A stretch of 64,000 nucleotides of DNA from Acidobacteriota bacterium (lineage in GTDB: Bacteria > Acidobacteriota > Blastocatellia > Pyrinomonadales > Pyrinomonadaceae): NCBI GenBank assembly GCA_020199835.1, contig JAIVJV010000008.1, positions 372,001 through 436,000 of the forward strand, in the 5' to 3' direction. The translations under genes were made by a program, and so were the position numbers. Below, in pieces: positions 9,701-18,784 of this stretch; positions within the stretch are counted from its first letter, which is position 1, and each line of letters begins with the position of its first letter. Under the pieces are notes generated by a model that saw only the letters and a list, made by a program, of their open reading frames with translations, was not told the origin of the DNA and did no database searches.

Positions 9701-10655
9701 CGGCGCGGGCAGTTTTGCACGCCGCATCGAAGACAACACCCTCGGTCTCAAGCTGCGACCAAATCAACAGTTTGCGGTGATTACCTACATCGACAACAGC
9801 GGGGATTCAAACTATCACGCCGGTCAGTTCACTTTGCGACGCCGATTCAGCACGGGCCTTGGTCTGAGCATGTCTTACACCTACGGTAAATCGATCGACA
9901 ATCAATCGGTCGATCCAGTGGGCTCGGCATCGGGTGGGGGTCTTTCGACTACGAACTCACGAACGCCGACTGATATTCGTGACTTCCGTCAAGAACGTGC
10001 GCGGTCCGATTTCGATCGGACGCACGTTTTCACCGGCGCGTCAGTTTGGGAAGTGCCCCTGGGCAGAGGCAGAAGATTTCTCAACTCGGGCGGTCTGATC
10101 AATCAAGTGTTTAGTAATTGGACCATCAACACTATTTTCAATTACATGACCGGCGAACCATTCGCTGTTCGGAGCGGGGCGTTTACCTCGAACGGCAGCC
10201 ACGAATCACGCGCCGGCGTGCAGGGTCCAGTGAAAGCGGAGCTTCAGGAGCTTCCTAGTTCGCCACTTGCCGGTCCGGTCTTGTTCAAACCGGTGACCGC
10301 ACTTACTTGCGGCGTCGATCTGTCACAGCCGTTCTGCATTCCGGCGCCGGGACAGAACGGAGCTGGACGGAACATTTTCGTCGCGCCGAGTTACTGGAAC
10401 GTCGATTTAGGTTTTATCAAGACGTTTCAACTTACCGAACGCGTGAGGATTCAGTTCCGGACGGAGATGTTCAATGCCTTCAATCACGCTAACTTTGACA
10501 ATCCGCGCGACGCTTCAACCGGATCGCCGAGCATCAGGTCGAATGTATTTGCGTCTGCCTGTTGCGCGGCGGTCGCGCCACCTTCAACGCAGACCATCGT
10601 GCAAACGGGTGAAGCCGCGCGCGTGATTCAGTTTGCGTTGAAATTCCAGTTCTAG
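6717..10655 (+). CDS. TonB-dependent receptor, Oar-like, with carboxypeptidase-regulatory domain
   Basis: A 1312-residue outer-membrane receptor. The ATG at 6717 is preferred over an earlier in-frame ATG at 6624 because GGAGG lies just before it and it yields a clean signal peptide (MSRAQLLLVFVVGLFAAVPV, then AAIAQ). A carboxypeptidase-regulatory domain follows (SGRVVDASQASIAGASVTIT). Next is the plug, with ALPLNGRNPLTLLLLEPGV and YNVTIDGIEANESS, and then a large barrel ending in LKFQF. It is divergent from the D-aminoacylase operon, sharing a 229-base intergenic region that holds operator copy 1. A strong hairpin terminator follows its stop. The substrate is not identifiable from sequence. 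Confidence 0.9.
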   Translation: MSRAQLLLVFVVGLFAAVPVAAIAQTSTSRISGRVVDASQASIAGASVTITNEATGVSQTQTTTEAGVYAFEALPVGQYTVTVEQNGFKKFQKTGNHIAVNNPLTVDVVLEVGQVTETVTVQGGPEQLQTANATLGNVVEQKAIEALPLNGRNPLTLLLLEPGVVQRSAGAAGSGVHVNGARDRAYNVTIDGIEANESSVPNPVSNLYRINPDNVQEFKVTTNNATAEEGRNSGASISIATRSGTSEFHGTGFYFLRNEALNANEWYANAQDAPKPLIRLGQFGFEMSGPIKKNKTFFFGSYQYNRIDFTQPIDQTFGGFPVVYTNEARNGIFRYFVPDPANPLVIGGTTITRNSTLLVNPATGVPIVPVCATPTSVRCIRVYNVNAALNNTAGRPLDATVASLLTAYPSPNNFAAAGDGLNTATFLWNPPTAIRGPAINARVDHNFNENNSIFVRYLWSDYNTLKGDPLNGRPQVYPDNPPQGEVFRRTSNLAVGWRRVISPRIVNEFTAGFGRFGFLFTQGEANPAWPDVPPFNLNSIDEPYINTPRTARWVTTPQLLDNLSIVHGEHVFRLGLNFRFYRHVDQRGQPGGINVTPSVTFSATTRPAFLGTTGNSGFRVAPNINSTDQTLVGSLINNLYGLPASMNQVFLSNLKDDVFLPFRTGDQVTLYAEKHNLDQYNFFVQDEWKVRPNLTLNYGARWEINPPANTSPKDNVFVAATPIAATPLPAIPVVNQPGAVSFVPATRWYEGNFKWAIGPRFGLAYSPDFRSGFLRALFGDSGQSVIRLGYGMAFDTISSFQVTAAAGRIPGLVQSCTTSYNATAGAFTSITAGCVNSPDINKTVAGGFPTELPAPSVKPSSLLTPPQQLRTNAPPITVFAPKMQLPTVHQWNFSVQRELPWGMVAEASYIGRRGQHLFMAYDINQTNPDKILPSFLIMQQNRARGCTANGTGCPAGVTGVTPPLFNQLQTQGGLSAAAAASFINSTTTLNELDLNGAGSFARRIEDNTLGLKLRPNQQFAVITYIDNSGDSNYHAGQFTLRRRFSTGLGLSMSYTYGKSIDNQSVDPVGSASGGGLSTTNSRTPTDIRDFRQERARSDFDRTHVFTGASVWEVPLGRGRRFLNSGGLINQVFSNWTINTIFNYMTGEPFAVRSGAFTSNGSHESRAGVQGPVKAELQELPSSPLAGPVLFKPVTALTCGVDLSQPFCIPAPGQNGAGRNIFVAPSYWNVDLGFIKTFQLTERVRIQFRTEMFNAFNHANFDNPRDASTGSPSIRSNVFASACCAAVAPPSTQTIVQTGEAARVIQFALKFQF

Positions 10656-10674
10656 GATGGCCTCTAAACACAAT

Positions 10675-10720
10675 AAGGGGCACAAGCAACGGCGAATAGC
10701 TGCAGTTGCTTGTGCCTCTT
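10675..10720. terminator. Bidirectional hairpin terminator between convergent receptor genes
   Basis: A 16-base arm, AAGGGGCACAAGCAAC at 10675-10690, pairs with GTTGCTTGTGCCTCTT at 10705-10720. There is one G-T mismatch and a 14-base loop. It sits between the stops of the two convergent TonB receptor genes (10655 and 10736). Flanking T-richness is modest in both directions. Confidence 0.75.
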
Positions 10721-10735
10721 CTATGTGCATCGTTT

Positions 10736-13700
10736 TCAGAAGTTAAACTTGAAAGCAAATTCAATCACGCGCGCGAACGAATCGGACGTTAGATCACGTG
10801 AAAAAGTTGAGCCGCTGAGAACCGACAATCCCGATGAGGGGAAGCCCATGTAAGGAGTATTCGTAACGTTGAACATCTGGGCGCGAAACTCGATGTTCTT
10901 TGTTTCGGTGATAGGGATCCGCTTGATGATTGAAGCGTCCATGTTGAATTGGGCCGGGAAGCGAAATTGATTGCGGCTAGTGTTTCCTAACTCACCCGGT
11001 GCAGGAAGCGAAAACTGCGCACGCTCGGTCGCAGTAAACAGGAAAGGCACACCAAGCGTCGGGTCGTCAGCGTAACTGGGATTGAAATTGGTACCTGAGT
11101 AGTTCGCGCGTGAGCTGTTCCGATTGCTAAACGTATTCGTTCCCGAAACCACTGTGAACGGCACACCGCTCTGCCACACAAGCGCTGTAGTTACAGTCCA
11201 GCCGCCGATCAGCCGAGAGACGAGACCACTCGAGCCTGCTCCAAAACGTTTGCCCTTTCCGAACGGCAGTTCGTAAATCGCAGTAACTTGAAGAAGGTGT
11301 GTGCGGTCAAAGTCGGAAGGTCCGTAGTTGAGCCGGCGATTATCGGCATCAAAAGGCGTGCTTGCGGCCGAGACTGCAGTGCCGCTGCTGATCCGAGTAA
11401 AAGTTGGATCATACGACTTGTCATCCAATGACTTCGACCAGGTATACGCGGCGCTCAGCTCGACTCCCTGCTCGAATCGACGCGACAACTGGAAGACGCC
11501 ACCGTGATAATTGGAAAACGAGTTACTGTCGATTATCTGCATACCACCACCGAATTGTGGGTAAGGCATGAAGAAGAATTTACCCAAACCGGCAGCATCC
11601 GGAAGGATCCTGGTTACCCCAGCTTGAGTAACAGTGACGCCGTTCAACGTTGCCGCTAAACTAGCCACGTTATTGTTTGCCAACACTGAGCCAAAAAACC
11701 GACGCAGAAATGCCGCACCAGTTTCGGCCGACGTGCGATTCGGATGCAGAGCAGTCAGCTGATTAAGCAGAGCACTTTCACCGCCAGCCTTTGCTGTGAT
11801 GAAGGCCTCCAGAAAGCCGTTGTTGAAGATCTCCGCCTGATTCCTTTCATAGCCTCCAATCAGATTTCGGCCCGCGCGCCCGATGTAAGTGGCTTCAGCT
11901 ACGAGTTTGCCGGGCAGTTCACGTTGAATGCCGAAAGACCACATGTAAGTGGTGGGCGTCTTGAAGTCCGGATCTATGATTTCTTGCGATCCGAAACTCG
12001 GATACGGAACCGTCGCGAGCGCTTGCGGACTTGCGCTCGACGGCGCTGCTAAGGAAGGAATGCCGTCGCGCAGCCGAAAGTCAGCGGTGGTTCCGACGCG
12101 GATGATATTCGCAAAGGTCGTGCCCGGCGTGTTTGGAAAAACAGCAGAGGACGGCAGAAATGTTGAGATGCGATCAAAGGCAACACGGAAATTGCCGCGA
12201 ACAGAAGTTCGACCGTCGCGGAAGGGATCCCACGCAACACCGATAGCGGGACCGAAGTTGTTCCAATCGCTCTTATAAAGATCTCCTTCGACGAAAGTGA
12301 TGTTGTCCGCAGGTGCAGAACCAAAGACTACGGGCCGATCGGGAACGAGGATTTTGCTGTCGCCGCGAGTGTACGGTTTAGGCTTCGGTTCCCAACGCAG
12401 ACCGAGATTAAGAGTAAGGTTCGGGCGAATTTTCCAATCATCCTGGAAATACACATCGAACTCTGGATACCACGCGTCGAAAAGGAACGCGGAACCTGGA
12501 GCAGCAAATCCATTGCCGGATGTAACGAGACCAACCTGGAATAGATTTACCTTTCCGAGCATGTCGTTGATGTGGCTTTGAAGCCGCGGCCGATCGTTCG
12601 TGTTAATGCAGTTAGTGGTGACTGATGAGCTACACAGGGTCGGTAGCTGGAACACAGTCGGGTCGACCGCACCGCCGAGAAAGTAATTGGGATTGGCATC
12701 GATTCCGGCGATCGACCCGCGCACATCATAATGCTGCTGCAGACGTACGTTTACACCCATACGCAGCGTGTGCGAGCCTCTGACGTTACTCAGATTGTCC
12801 ACGATCTGAAAAGTATTGATGGTGCGTTTGTTACCAAAAGAATTTGAAAGTGGATCAGTGATCAGCTGCGTTATGATCGGAGTTGTCCGAGGATCCAGAT
12901 TCGTTGGAATGGCGAAGTCGAAGATAAAGCGGTTGCCACCAACGACCAACTCATTAACGGTCGAATTGTTTAGGGTAGAGCGCCACCCGATCGCCAGATT
13001 GCGTGGTGCGCGGAACGTCGCGACTATTGGAGGCAATCCGGGAAAGCGCGCCGCGCCTGCATTTGTCGTGTCACCAACTGTATCCTGCTGGCCCCAACTG
13101 TAGCGTCCGTATAAGTTGTTGTCTGAGTTTATGGTGTGATCGAACCTGACGTTGAAATCACGCTGCGGGTCAGTCCGCGACGCCAATGACCGGAACCCTG
13201 CGGTATTGAGGCCATCTCCCACATCGAAGCGATTCGGCAACGGGGTGAGTTCGAGGATTGACCGTACCTGCGGATCGAATCCCATGGCGCGAGGATCACG
13301 CGCCGCAACGTTATAGGTCTGAATCGCTAGACCAGGCAAGGGATTCCCTTGCGCATCAACCGAAGCAGTTGCAGATCCAAAGGGAAAATTCCGCCCACCT
13401 GATACATAGCGAAAGATTCCTTGCCGGGCTGATGCCGTATACACCGTGCTCGTTTGCTCAAGCGTTTGGATCTGACGCTGCCACTGCGTATTGAAAAAGA
13501 AGAAGGTCCGGTTTTTGATAATAGGACCACCAATCGATCCGCCCCATTGATTTCGCAAAAGGAACCGGCGGTCTACGCCCTGACGGTTAAGCTCCCATTC
13601 ATTGGCATTGAAGACGCGGTTTCGGTGATACCAGAAAAGAGTGCCGTGGAATTCGTTTGTGCCTGATTTAGTAACAAGAGCTATTTGGGCTCCGCTGTTG

Positions 13701-14383
13701 CGTCCGAACTCGGCCGATGGATTTGAGGTAATGACTCGATACTCTCGCAGTGAGTCGGGATTCGTACGAATCGGAGAGAAGGTAGCCGTGCCGGCTGAAG
13801 TTTCATTCGCATCGATTCCATCGAGAGTAATGTTGAACGCACGGTCACGGGAACCAAAGACATGCGTGTTAGCAGTCGAGTTCGAACCGGAGTAAACGCC
13901 TGGTTGACTGGCGATGAGCGCGAGCGGGTTTCGACCGGCAATGGGTAGGTCTGCAAGCGTGCGTTCGTTGATGATCGTGCCGATGTTTCCTGACTGGCTA
14001 GTCTGTACCCGCTCGTAAGTTCCTACGACCTGTACCGTCTCTGAGATGTTACCCACCTCAAGCGCAGGATTGATGGTTATCGTGTCATTAGCTGTCACGA
14101 CATTTTGGCTGCTGGAATATTTTTTGAAATTCGCTGCTTCTATGGTCAGCGTGTATCGACCCGCAGGCAAGGCCTCGAAGGCGTATTTGCCGCTGTCAGA
14201 AGAAGTAGTCGTGTAAGTGACCCCGGTTTCTTCGTTAATAGCAGTGATCGCTGCCGCGATCACGTTTGCTCCGGCTTGATCCTGAACGATACCAACAATG
14301 CGTCCAGTTGAGGTCTGCGCCAGAGCGGAAGTGCAAACCATGAGCAGGACTGGCAAGTAGAGAAGACGGCGAATGGTTTTCAT
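10736..14383 (-). CDS. TonB-dependent receptor, Oar-like, with carboxypeptidase-regulatory domain
   Basis: A 1215-residue outer-membrane receptor. The signal peptide is MKTIRRLLYLPVLLMVCTSA, then LAQ, and an AGGAGC ribosome site precedes the ATG. It has the carboxypeptidase-regulatory domain (GRIVGIVQDQAGANVIAAAI). The plug carries LPIAGRNPLALIASQPGVY and FNITLDGIDANETS, and the barrel ends in FKFNF. Its plug motifs resemble those of the receptor at 6717, so the two are likely paralogues. The predicted promoter carries operator copy 2, leaving a leader of about 180 bases. It probably imports the same class of ligand as the other two receptors, which is inference from shared regulation. Confidence 0.9.
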   Translation of the reverse strand: MKTIRRLLYLPVLLMVCTSALAQTSTGRIVGIVQDQAGANVIAAAITAINEETGVTYTTTSSDSGKYAFEALPAGRYTLTIEAANFKKYSSSQNVVTANDTITINPALEVGNISETVQVVGTYERVQTSQSGNIGTIINERTLADLPIAGRNPLALIASQPGVYSGSNSTANTHVFGSRDRAFNITLDGIDANETSAGTATFSPIRTNPDSLREYRVITSNPSAEFGRNSGAQIALVTKSGTNEFHGTLFWYHRNRVFNANEWELNRQGVDRRFLLRNQWGGSIGGPIIKNRTFFFFNTQWQRQIQTLEQTSTVYTASARQGIFRYVSGGRNFPFGSATASVDAQGNPLPGLAIQTYNVAARDPRAMGFDPQVRSILELTPLPNRFDVGDGLNTAGFRSLASRTDPQRDFNVRFDHTINSDNNLYGRYSWGQQDTVGDTTNAGAARFPGLPPIVATFRAPRNLAIGWRSTLNNSTVNELVVGGNRFIFDFAIPTNLDPRTTPIITQLITDPLSNSFGNKRTINTFQIVDNLSNVRGSHTLRMGVNVRLQQHYDVRGSIAGIDANPNYFLGGAVDPTVFQLPTLCSSSVTTNCINTNDRPRLQSHINDMLGKVNLFQVGLVTSGNGFAAPGSAFLFDAWYPEFDVYFQDDWKIRPNLTLNLGLRWEPKPKPYTRGDSKILVPDRPVVFGSAPADNITFVEGDLYKSDWNNFGPAIGVAWDPFRDGRTSVRGNFRVAFDRISTFLPSSAVFPNTPGTTFANIIRVGTTADFRLRDGIPSLAAPSSASPQALATVPYPSFGSQEIIDPDFKTPTTYMWSFGIQRELPGKLVAEATYIGRAGRNLIGGYERNQAEIFNNGFLEAFITAKAGGESALLNQLTALHPNRTSAETGAAFLRRFFGSVLANNNVASLAATLNGVTVTQAGVTRILPDAAGLGKFFFMPYPQFGGGMQIIDSNSFSNYHGGVFQLSRRFEQGVELSAAYTWSKSLDDKSYDPTFTRISSGTAVSAASTPFDADNRRLNYGPSDFDRTHLLQVTAIYELPFGKGKRFGAGSSGLVSRLIGGWTVTTALVWQSGVPFTVVSGTNTFSNRNSSRANYSGTNFNPSYADDPTLGVPFLFTATERAQFSLPAPGELGNTSRNQFRFPAQFNMDASIIKRIPITETKNIEFRAQMFNVTNTPYMGFPSSGLSVLSGSTFSRDLTSDSFARVIEFAFKFNF

Positions 14384-14572
14384 CTCGGGCTCCTGTTAAT
14401 TGAGAGTTGATCTGTCAAAGAATCGCGCATCACCTCAACTATGTGTGCAGCAATCCGGCACGCATGTCGATGCTCGCGAAAGACTGTCGCCTAGTCCGCA
14501 GCGTTCTGTTCAGCAGCGTCCAAACCCAAAACCAATCGCTGATCTGCGGAGTGGTGTTCCAAGAAGATCCAG

Positions 14573-14631
14573 ATTATAGGCCCGGCGATCGGAATAATGG
14601 TAGCTAAAGATTCTTATCATTTCGATAAGAA
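14573..14631 (-). promoter_or_regulatory. Promoter and putative LysR operator, copy 2 (TonB receptor)
   Basis: On the minus strand this site has CTTATC, five bases, GATAAG (a perfect six-base palindrome) and then AATCTTTAGC. After 27 bases from AATCTTT comes TATAAT (14578-14573). Alignment with copy 1 extends almost gap-free over about 70 bases, including the TATAAT, although the flanking genes are unrelated in sequence. It faces the receptor starting at 14383. The palindrome also lies about 40-55 bases before the divergent PabB-PabC gene and could affect it. Confidence 0.65.
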
Positions 14632-14671
14632 CTCCTGATACTGCGGAAGGGCGTGCTAGACTCCGCCACGG

Positions 14672-16399
14672 ATGTCGAGAGTGATTTTTGGTTCCGTTAG
14701 GACTCCAGTTAGCGGCTGGCGTTTAGCGTTTGACCGAGCGTCGCAAACGAGAACGGCGAAGCGAATTGACGATGTTCTGTCGCTGCTGCAGTTTGCCGAT
14801 TTGCAGGCGCGCGCCGGAGCTTACGTAGTCGTGATGCTCAGCTACGAAGCAGCGCCTGCGTTTGACTCAGCGCTCGTCACCCACGATGCGACGGACTTTC
14901 CGTTAGCGTGGGCCGCGGTATTTCCTGAAGCTTCCGAAGTCGATCGACGATCGCCCGGCGAGTTTGTTTCGGGTGATTGGCAGCCGCGCGCGAGTAAGAA
15001 TGAATACGCGAATGCAGTCGGCAGGATTCGCGAGTTGATTGCCGCCGGCGATACTTACCAGGTCAACTACTCTTTCCCTTTGACTTCAACTTTCAGTGGC
15101 GATGCTTATGCGTGGTATCGCGAGTTGTGCCTGGCCCAGGGTGGCGCGCGCTACTGCGCTTATCTGGATCTGGAGCGATACCACGTGCTTTCGTTGTCGC
15201 CTGAATTGTTTTTCGCACGTGAAGGCGATCAGGTCACAACGCGACCGATGAAGGGCACGGTGCGCCGTGGGCGTTGGCTCGAAGAAGACGAAGAGTTGGC
15301 GCATTGGCTTCAGCACTCCGCGAAAGACAAGGCCGAGAACATCATGATCGTCGATCTGTTGCGCAACGATCTCGGCAAGGTGTCGTTGCCCGGCAGCGTG
15401 TACGTTTCGTCGTTATTTCAGCCTGAACGTTACGAGACTGTTTGGCAGATGACGTCAACTGTCGAAGCGACGCTGCGGCCGCGAACGAGTTTGGTGGAAC
15501 TGATGGGTGCGTTGTTTCCGTGCGGCTCGATCACGGGCGCGCCGAAGATCCGCACGATGCAGATCATTCGCGAGCTGGAGCCGTTCCCGCGTGGTATTTA
15601 CACGGGGACGATTGGGATTTTGCGTCCCGGCGGTGATTGTGTTTTCAACGTTGCGATACGCACGGTGGCGATCGATAAAGAGAGTGGTGTTGCGACGTTT
15701 GGTGTTGGTGGTGGGGTGACGATCGACTCGACCGCGACGGGAGAGTATGAAGAGTGTTTGGTGAAGAGCCGTTTTCTTTCCGAGAAGGCGGTGGAGTTTG
15801 AGTTGTTCGAGTCGATGCTGTTGGAGGATGGCAAGATCTTTCTGCTGGAGCGACACCTCGAGAGGCTCAGACGTTCAGCGGCTTTTTTCGGCTTTGATTT
15901 TAAACCAGAGGCGCTCTCCGAACTCCTCACTCATATTCCAAACAAAACGGCGAAACTAAAGCTGCGCCTCCGAAAAGACGGACGTCTTACCATTGAAACT
16001 TTACCGATCACGAATCAAGCTGGTCCAAAGCTCGTCAGACTCGCAGAGAAAGCAGTCAACAGTTCCAATCGCTTCCTCTTTCACAAAACTACAAACCGCG
16101 ACTACCGCGACGATGTCATCTTCTACAATGAGCGAAACGAAGTAACAGAGTCGGGTACCGCGAATGTCGTGGTCCAACTTGGCGACCAACTATTCACGCC
16201 ACCGGTGAGCTGCGGCCTGCTCGCCGGAACGTTTCGCGATCATTTACTCGCCGAGGGAAAGATCAAGGAACGGGTGATCACAGTCGAGGAACTGAAACAC
16301 GCTGACGAGTTGTTTCTGATCAACTCAGTGCGCAAATGGATGAAAGCAGAATTAATTGTAGAGCAGGACCTCTGCACGAGCGCGCCGAAACTCCTGTAA
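14672..16399 (+). CDS. pabB: Aminodeoxychorismate synthase component I fused to 4-amino-4-deoxychorismate lyase
   Basis: A bifunctional enzyme of 575 residues for p-aminobenzoate and folate synthesis. Residues 1-360 are a chorismate-binding domain: SLSPELFF, RPMKGT with Lys194, LLRNDLGKV and GSITGAPKIRTM. The PIKGT-type lysine marks PabB rather than anthranilate synthase. From about residue 372 (ELFESMLLEDGKIFLLERHL) it is a class IV PLP aminotransferase-like lyase, with the lysine in FHKTTNRDYRD and the motif TESGTANVVV. PabB-PabC fusions of this length are common. The 3' end overlaps the convergent AmiE-NamZ gene by 48 bases. Its place inside the peptidoglycan locus may be accidental. Confidence 0.9.
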   Translation: MSRVIFGSVRTPVSGWRLAFDRASQTRTAKRIDDVLSLLQFADLQARAGAYVVVMLSYEAAPAFDSALVTHDATDFPLAWAAVFPEASEVDRRSPGEFVSGDWQPRASKNEYANAVGRIRELIAAGDTYQVNYSFPLTSTFSGDAYAWYRELCLAQGGARYCAYLDLERYHVLSLSPELFFAREGDQVTTRPMKGTVRRGRWLEEDEELAHWLQHSAKDKAENIMIVDLLRNDLGKVSLPGSVYVSSLFQPERYETVWQMTSTVEATLRPRTSLVELMGALFPCGSITGAPKIRTMQIIRELEPFPRGIYTGTIGILRPGGDCVFNVAIRTVAIDKESGVATFGVGGGVTIDSTATGEYEECLVKSRFLSEKAVEFELFESMLLEDGKIFLLERHLERLRRSAAFFGFDFKPEALSELLTHIPNKTAKLKLRLRKDGRLTIETLPITNQAGPKLVRLAEKAVNSSNRFLFHKTTNRDYRDDVIFYNERNEVTESGTANVVVQLGDQLFTPPVSCGLLAGTFRDHLLAEGKIKERVITVEELKHADELFLINSVRKWMKAELIVEQDLCTSAPKLL

Positions 16400-18784
16400 C
16401 GCCGCATTCCACGAAGCGACGATCTCGCGCGCACTCTCGCCACGCTTGATCCGCTCCAGCGTGTCGGCATTCACCAGCAACCGCAGGTAACTATCGATCT
16501 TCCAGTCGTTCGGATACAAAGTTCGCAACGCGAGCGCCATCTCGATCCCCGTCACCAACGGACGAAACGCGATGCGATCCGTGATGATGATGTTCACGCC
16601 GCCACACGCCTCGTTTTTAAAAACCGAAGCGTTGGGCGTAAAGCGCACCGGCACAAAACGCACGCCAGGAATGCCGCGCTGATTAAGAAAATCCGCGAGC
16701 TCATTGCCTTGAATCCACGGTGCGCCCACAATTTCAAACGGTGTGTCGGTGCCACGGCCGACGGAAACGTTCGTCGTCTCGAGCAGTCCCACACCCGGAT
16801 AAAGCGTCGCTTCCGTCAGGCTGCGCATATTGGGCGACGGGTTGATCCACGTCAGGTTGGTTTCATCAAACCACATCGTGCGCCGCCAGCCGTCCATCTT
16901 GATCACGCGCAGGTCCGCGCCAATGTTCCGTTGGCGATTGAACAGTTGGCCCAACTCGCCAATCGTCAGACCGTGACGCGTCGGAATCGTGTGATAGGAG
17001 ATAAACGAGAGCTTGTCTTTGTCCGCGACCGGGCCTTCGACCTCAACGCCGCCGATCGGGTTCGGACGATCGAGCACGAAGACCGGCAGCTTAACCTTCG
17101 CCGCTTCTTCGAGCACGTGGCCCAAAGTCGAGATGTAAGTGTAAAAGCGCGCGCCGACGTCCTGGATGTCGTAGACAAGTGCGTCGAGATCCTTGAGCTG
17201 CTCAGCTTTCGGACGGCGTGTCTCGCCGTAAAGGGAATAGATCGGAAGCCCCGTGGCTTCGTCTTTTGAGTCGGAAATCTTTTCATCCGCGAGTCCGCGA
17301 ATACCGTGTTCGGGAGCGAAGAGCGCGACCACTTTTACGCCAGGCGCGTTGTTGAGCACGTCGATCGTCGGACGACCTTCACGATTTCGGCCGGTGTGAT
17401 TGGTTACGAGACCGATGCGCATACCCGCGAGTTGTTTAAAATTGTCGCGCTCCAGCACATCGATGCCGGTCAACACTTTTACCGACGTGGCGGAACCTTC
17501 GTTGCGCGGCGCGAATTGCTGTAGCGCGCGGATTGTTTCGGCGTAGTAATTCGCCGACTGTTCGCGCGCGTGTTGGGCGACGCTCATATCGGTAATCGCG
17601 CCCGCCACGATCGAAGCTACGCGGCCGCGCAGTGGCCCAACATCGCCTTTGCCATCCGGATGCACACGGTTGCTGAGAAAGACGACGAACATCTGGCTCG
17701 ACGGATCGATCCAGATCGACGTGCCGGTGAAACCCGTGTGGCCATACGAACCAAGCGGAAAGAGTTCGCCGCGATTCGTTGAAAAATTGCTATTGATGTC
17801 CCAACCGAGACCACGCGTCGCCCCGGTGCTCGATATAAGCCGTGGCCGCGTCATCTCAGCGACAGTTAACGGCGATAGAACACGGGTGCCGCCATATTCG
17901 CCACCGTTCAGGATCATCTGGCAGTAGATCGCGAGATCTGTGGCGGTGGAAAACAAACCAGCGTGCCCGGCAACGCCGTTCATGCGATATGACGTCGGGT
18001 CGTGTACTTGTCCACGCAACCAAACATCGCCCTCCGCGCCGATGTTGGTTGGCGTATCACCCAGGTAGCTCAACTGCCCGCGTCGTTTTTCAGTTGGCGC
18101 GATCCGCGCGCGTAAAGCTACGCCCGGACGAAAACCGGTATCGCGCATGTGCAGCGGCACAAAGATGTTCTGCTTTGCAAACTGATCGAGCGGCATTCCG
18201 CTCACGCGCTTCACGACTTCGCCCAACGCGATGAAACCGATGTCGCTGTAAATGAATCGCGTGCCCGGCGGATTACGCAGCGATTCTTTGATGAGTCTCT
18301 TGATCGCTTCGTCGTAACCGGTCCAACGTTCGCGCAGATCAAAATCGGGCGCGTAGCCGGAGCGATGAATCAACAGTTGTTCGATCGTGATGTTTTCCCT
18401 GCCCTCACCTTTAAGCTCGGGAATGTAGGTTGAAACCGGATCGTTCAGACGCACCTTGCCACGCTCGACGAGGATCATGATGCTCGTGGCAGTGGCGACT
18501 ACTTTAGTCAGACTCGCAACGTCGAAGATCGTATCGGGCGTCATCGCTTCACGCGCGGGCTCAACCGCGCGCGAGCCATAACTCTTCTGCCACACGAGGC
18601 GACCTTTGCGACTCACGAGGACCACCGCGCCGGGCAGACGATTTTTCGCGATCTCGTCCTGAATAACCGAGTCCATGCGGGCCAAAGCCACGGACGACAG
18701 AGAGATAGTTTCGGGTTTTGCGGATCGCAGTTGCGCTAGCACGGGCTGCGCAACTAATAAAACGATTAGTAGAAGACGTGTCAT
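16352..18784 (-). CDS. namZ: Exported AmiE-like serine hydrolase fused to NamZ exo-muramidase (DUF1343/GH171)
   Basis: An 810-residue two-domain protein with signal peptide MTRLLLIVLLVAQPVLAQ. Residues about 28-400 are a beta-lactamase-family serine hydrolase: Ser91-L-T-Lys94, Tyr179-S-D and the HTG of GHTGFTG at 349-351. Residues about 437-810 are a DUF1343 domain with VLTGIDVL, LFAPEHGIRG (Glu492) and YDIQDVGARFYTY. In Bacillus subtilis these activities are separate neighbouring proteins. AmiE (same fold) is a muramoyl-L-alanine amidase, and NamZ is an exo-beta-N-acetylmuramidase beside nagZ and murQ. The fusion could therefore strip peptides and then release MurNAc from chain ends; this is inference from homologues. 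It starts in an ATGA overlap with nagZ. Confidence 0.85.
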   Translation of the reverse strand: MTRLLLIVLLVAQPVLAQLRSAKPETISLSSVALARMDSVIQDEIAKNRLPGAVVLVSRKGRLVWQKSYGSRAVEPAREAMTPDTIFDVASLTKVVATATSIMILVERGKVRLNDPVSTYIPELKGEGRENITIEQLLIHRSGYAPDFDLRERWTGYDEAIKRLIKESLRNPPGTRFIYSDIGFIALGEVVKRVSGMPLDQFAKQNIFVPLHMRDTGFRPGVALRARIAPTEKRRGQLSYLGDTPTNIGAEGDVWLRGQVHDPTSYRMNGVAGHAGLFSTATDLAIYCQMILNGGEYGGTRVLSPLTVAEMTRPRLISSTGATRGLGWDINSNFSTNRGELFPLGSYGHTGFTGTSIWIDPSSQMFVVFLSNRVHPDGKGDVGPLRGRVASIVAGAITDMSVAQHAREQSANYYAETIRALQQFAPRNEGSATSVKVLTGIDVLERDNFKQLAGMRIGLVTNHTGRNREGRPTIDVLNNAPGVKVVALFAPEHGIRGLADEKISDSKDEATGLPIYSLYGETRRPKAEQLKDLDALVYDIQDVGARFYTYISTLGHVLEEAAKVKLPVFVLDRPNPIGGVEVEGPVADKDKLSFISYHTIPTRHGLTIGELGQLFNRQRNIGADLRVIKMDGWRRTMWFDETNLTWINPSPNMRSLTEATLYPGVGLLETTNVSVGRGTDTPFEIVGAPWIQGNELADFLNQRGIPGVRFVPVRFTPNASVFKNEACGGVNIIITDRIAFRPLVTGIEMALALRTLYPNDWKIDSYLRLLVNADTLERIKRGESAREIVASWNAALQEFRRARAEVLLYN

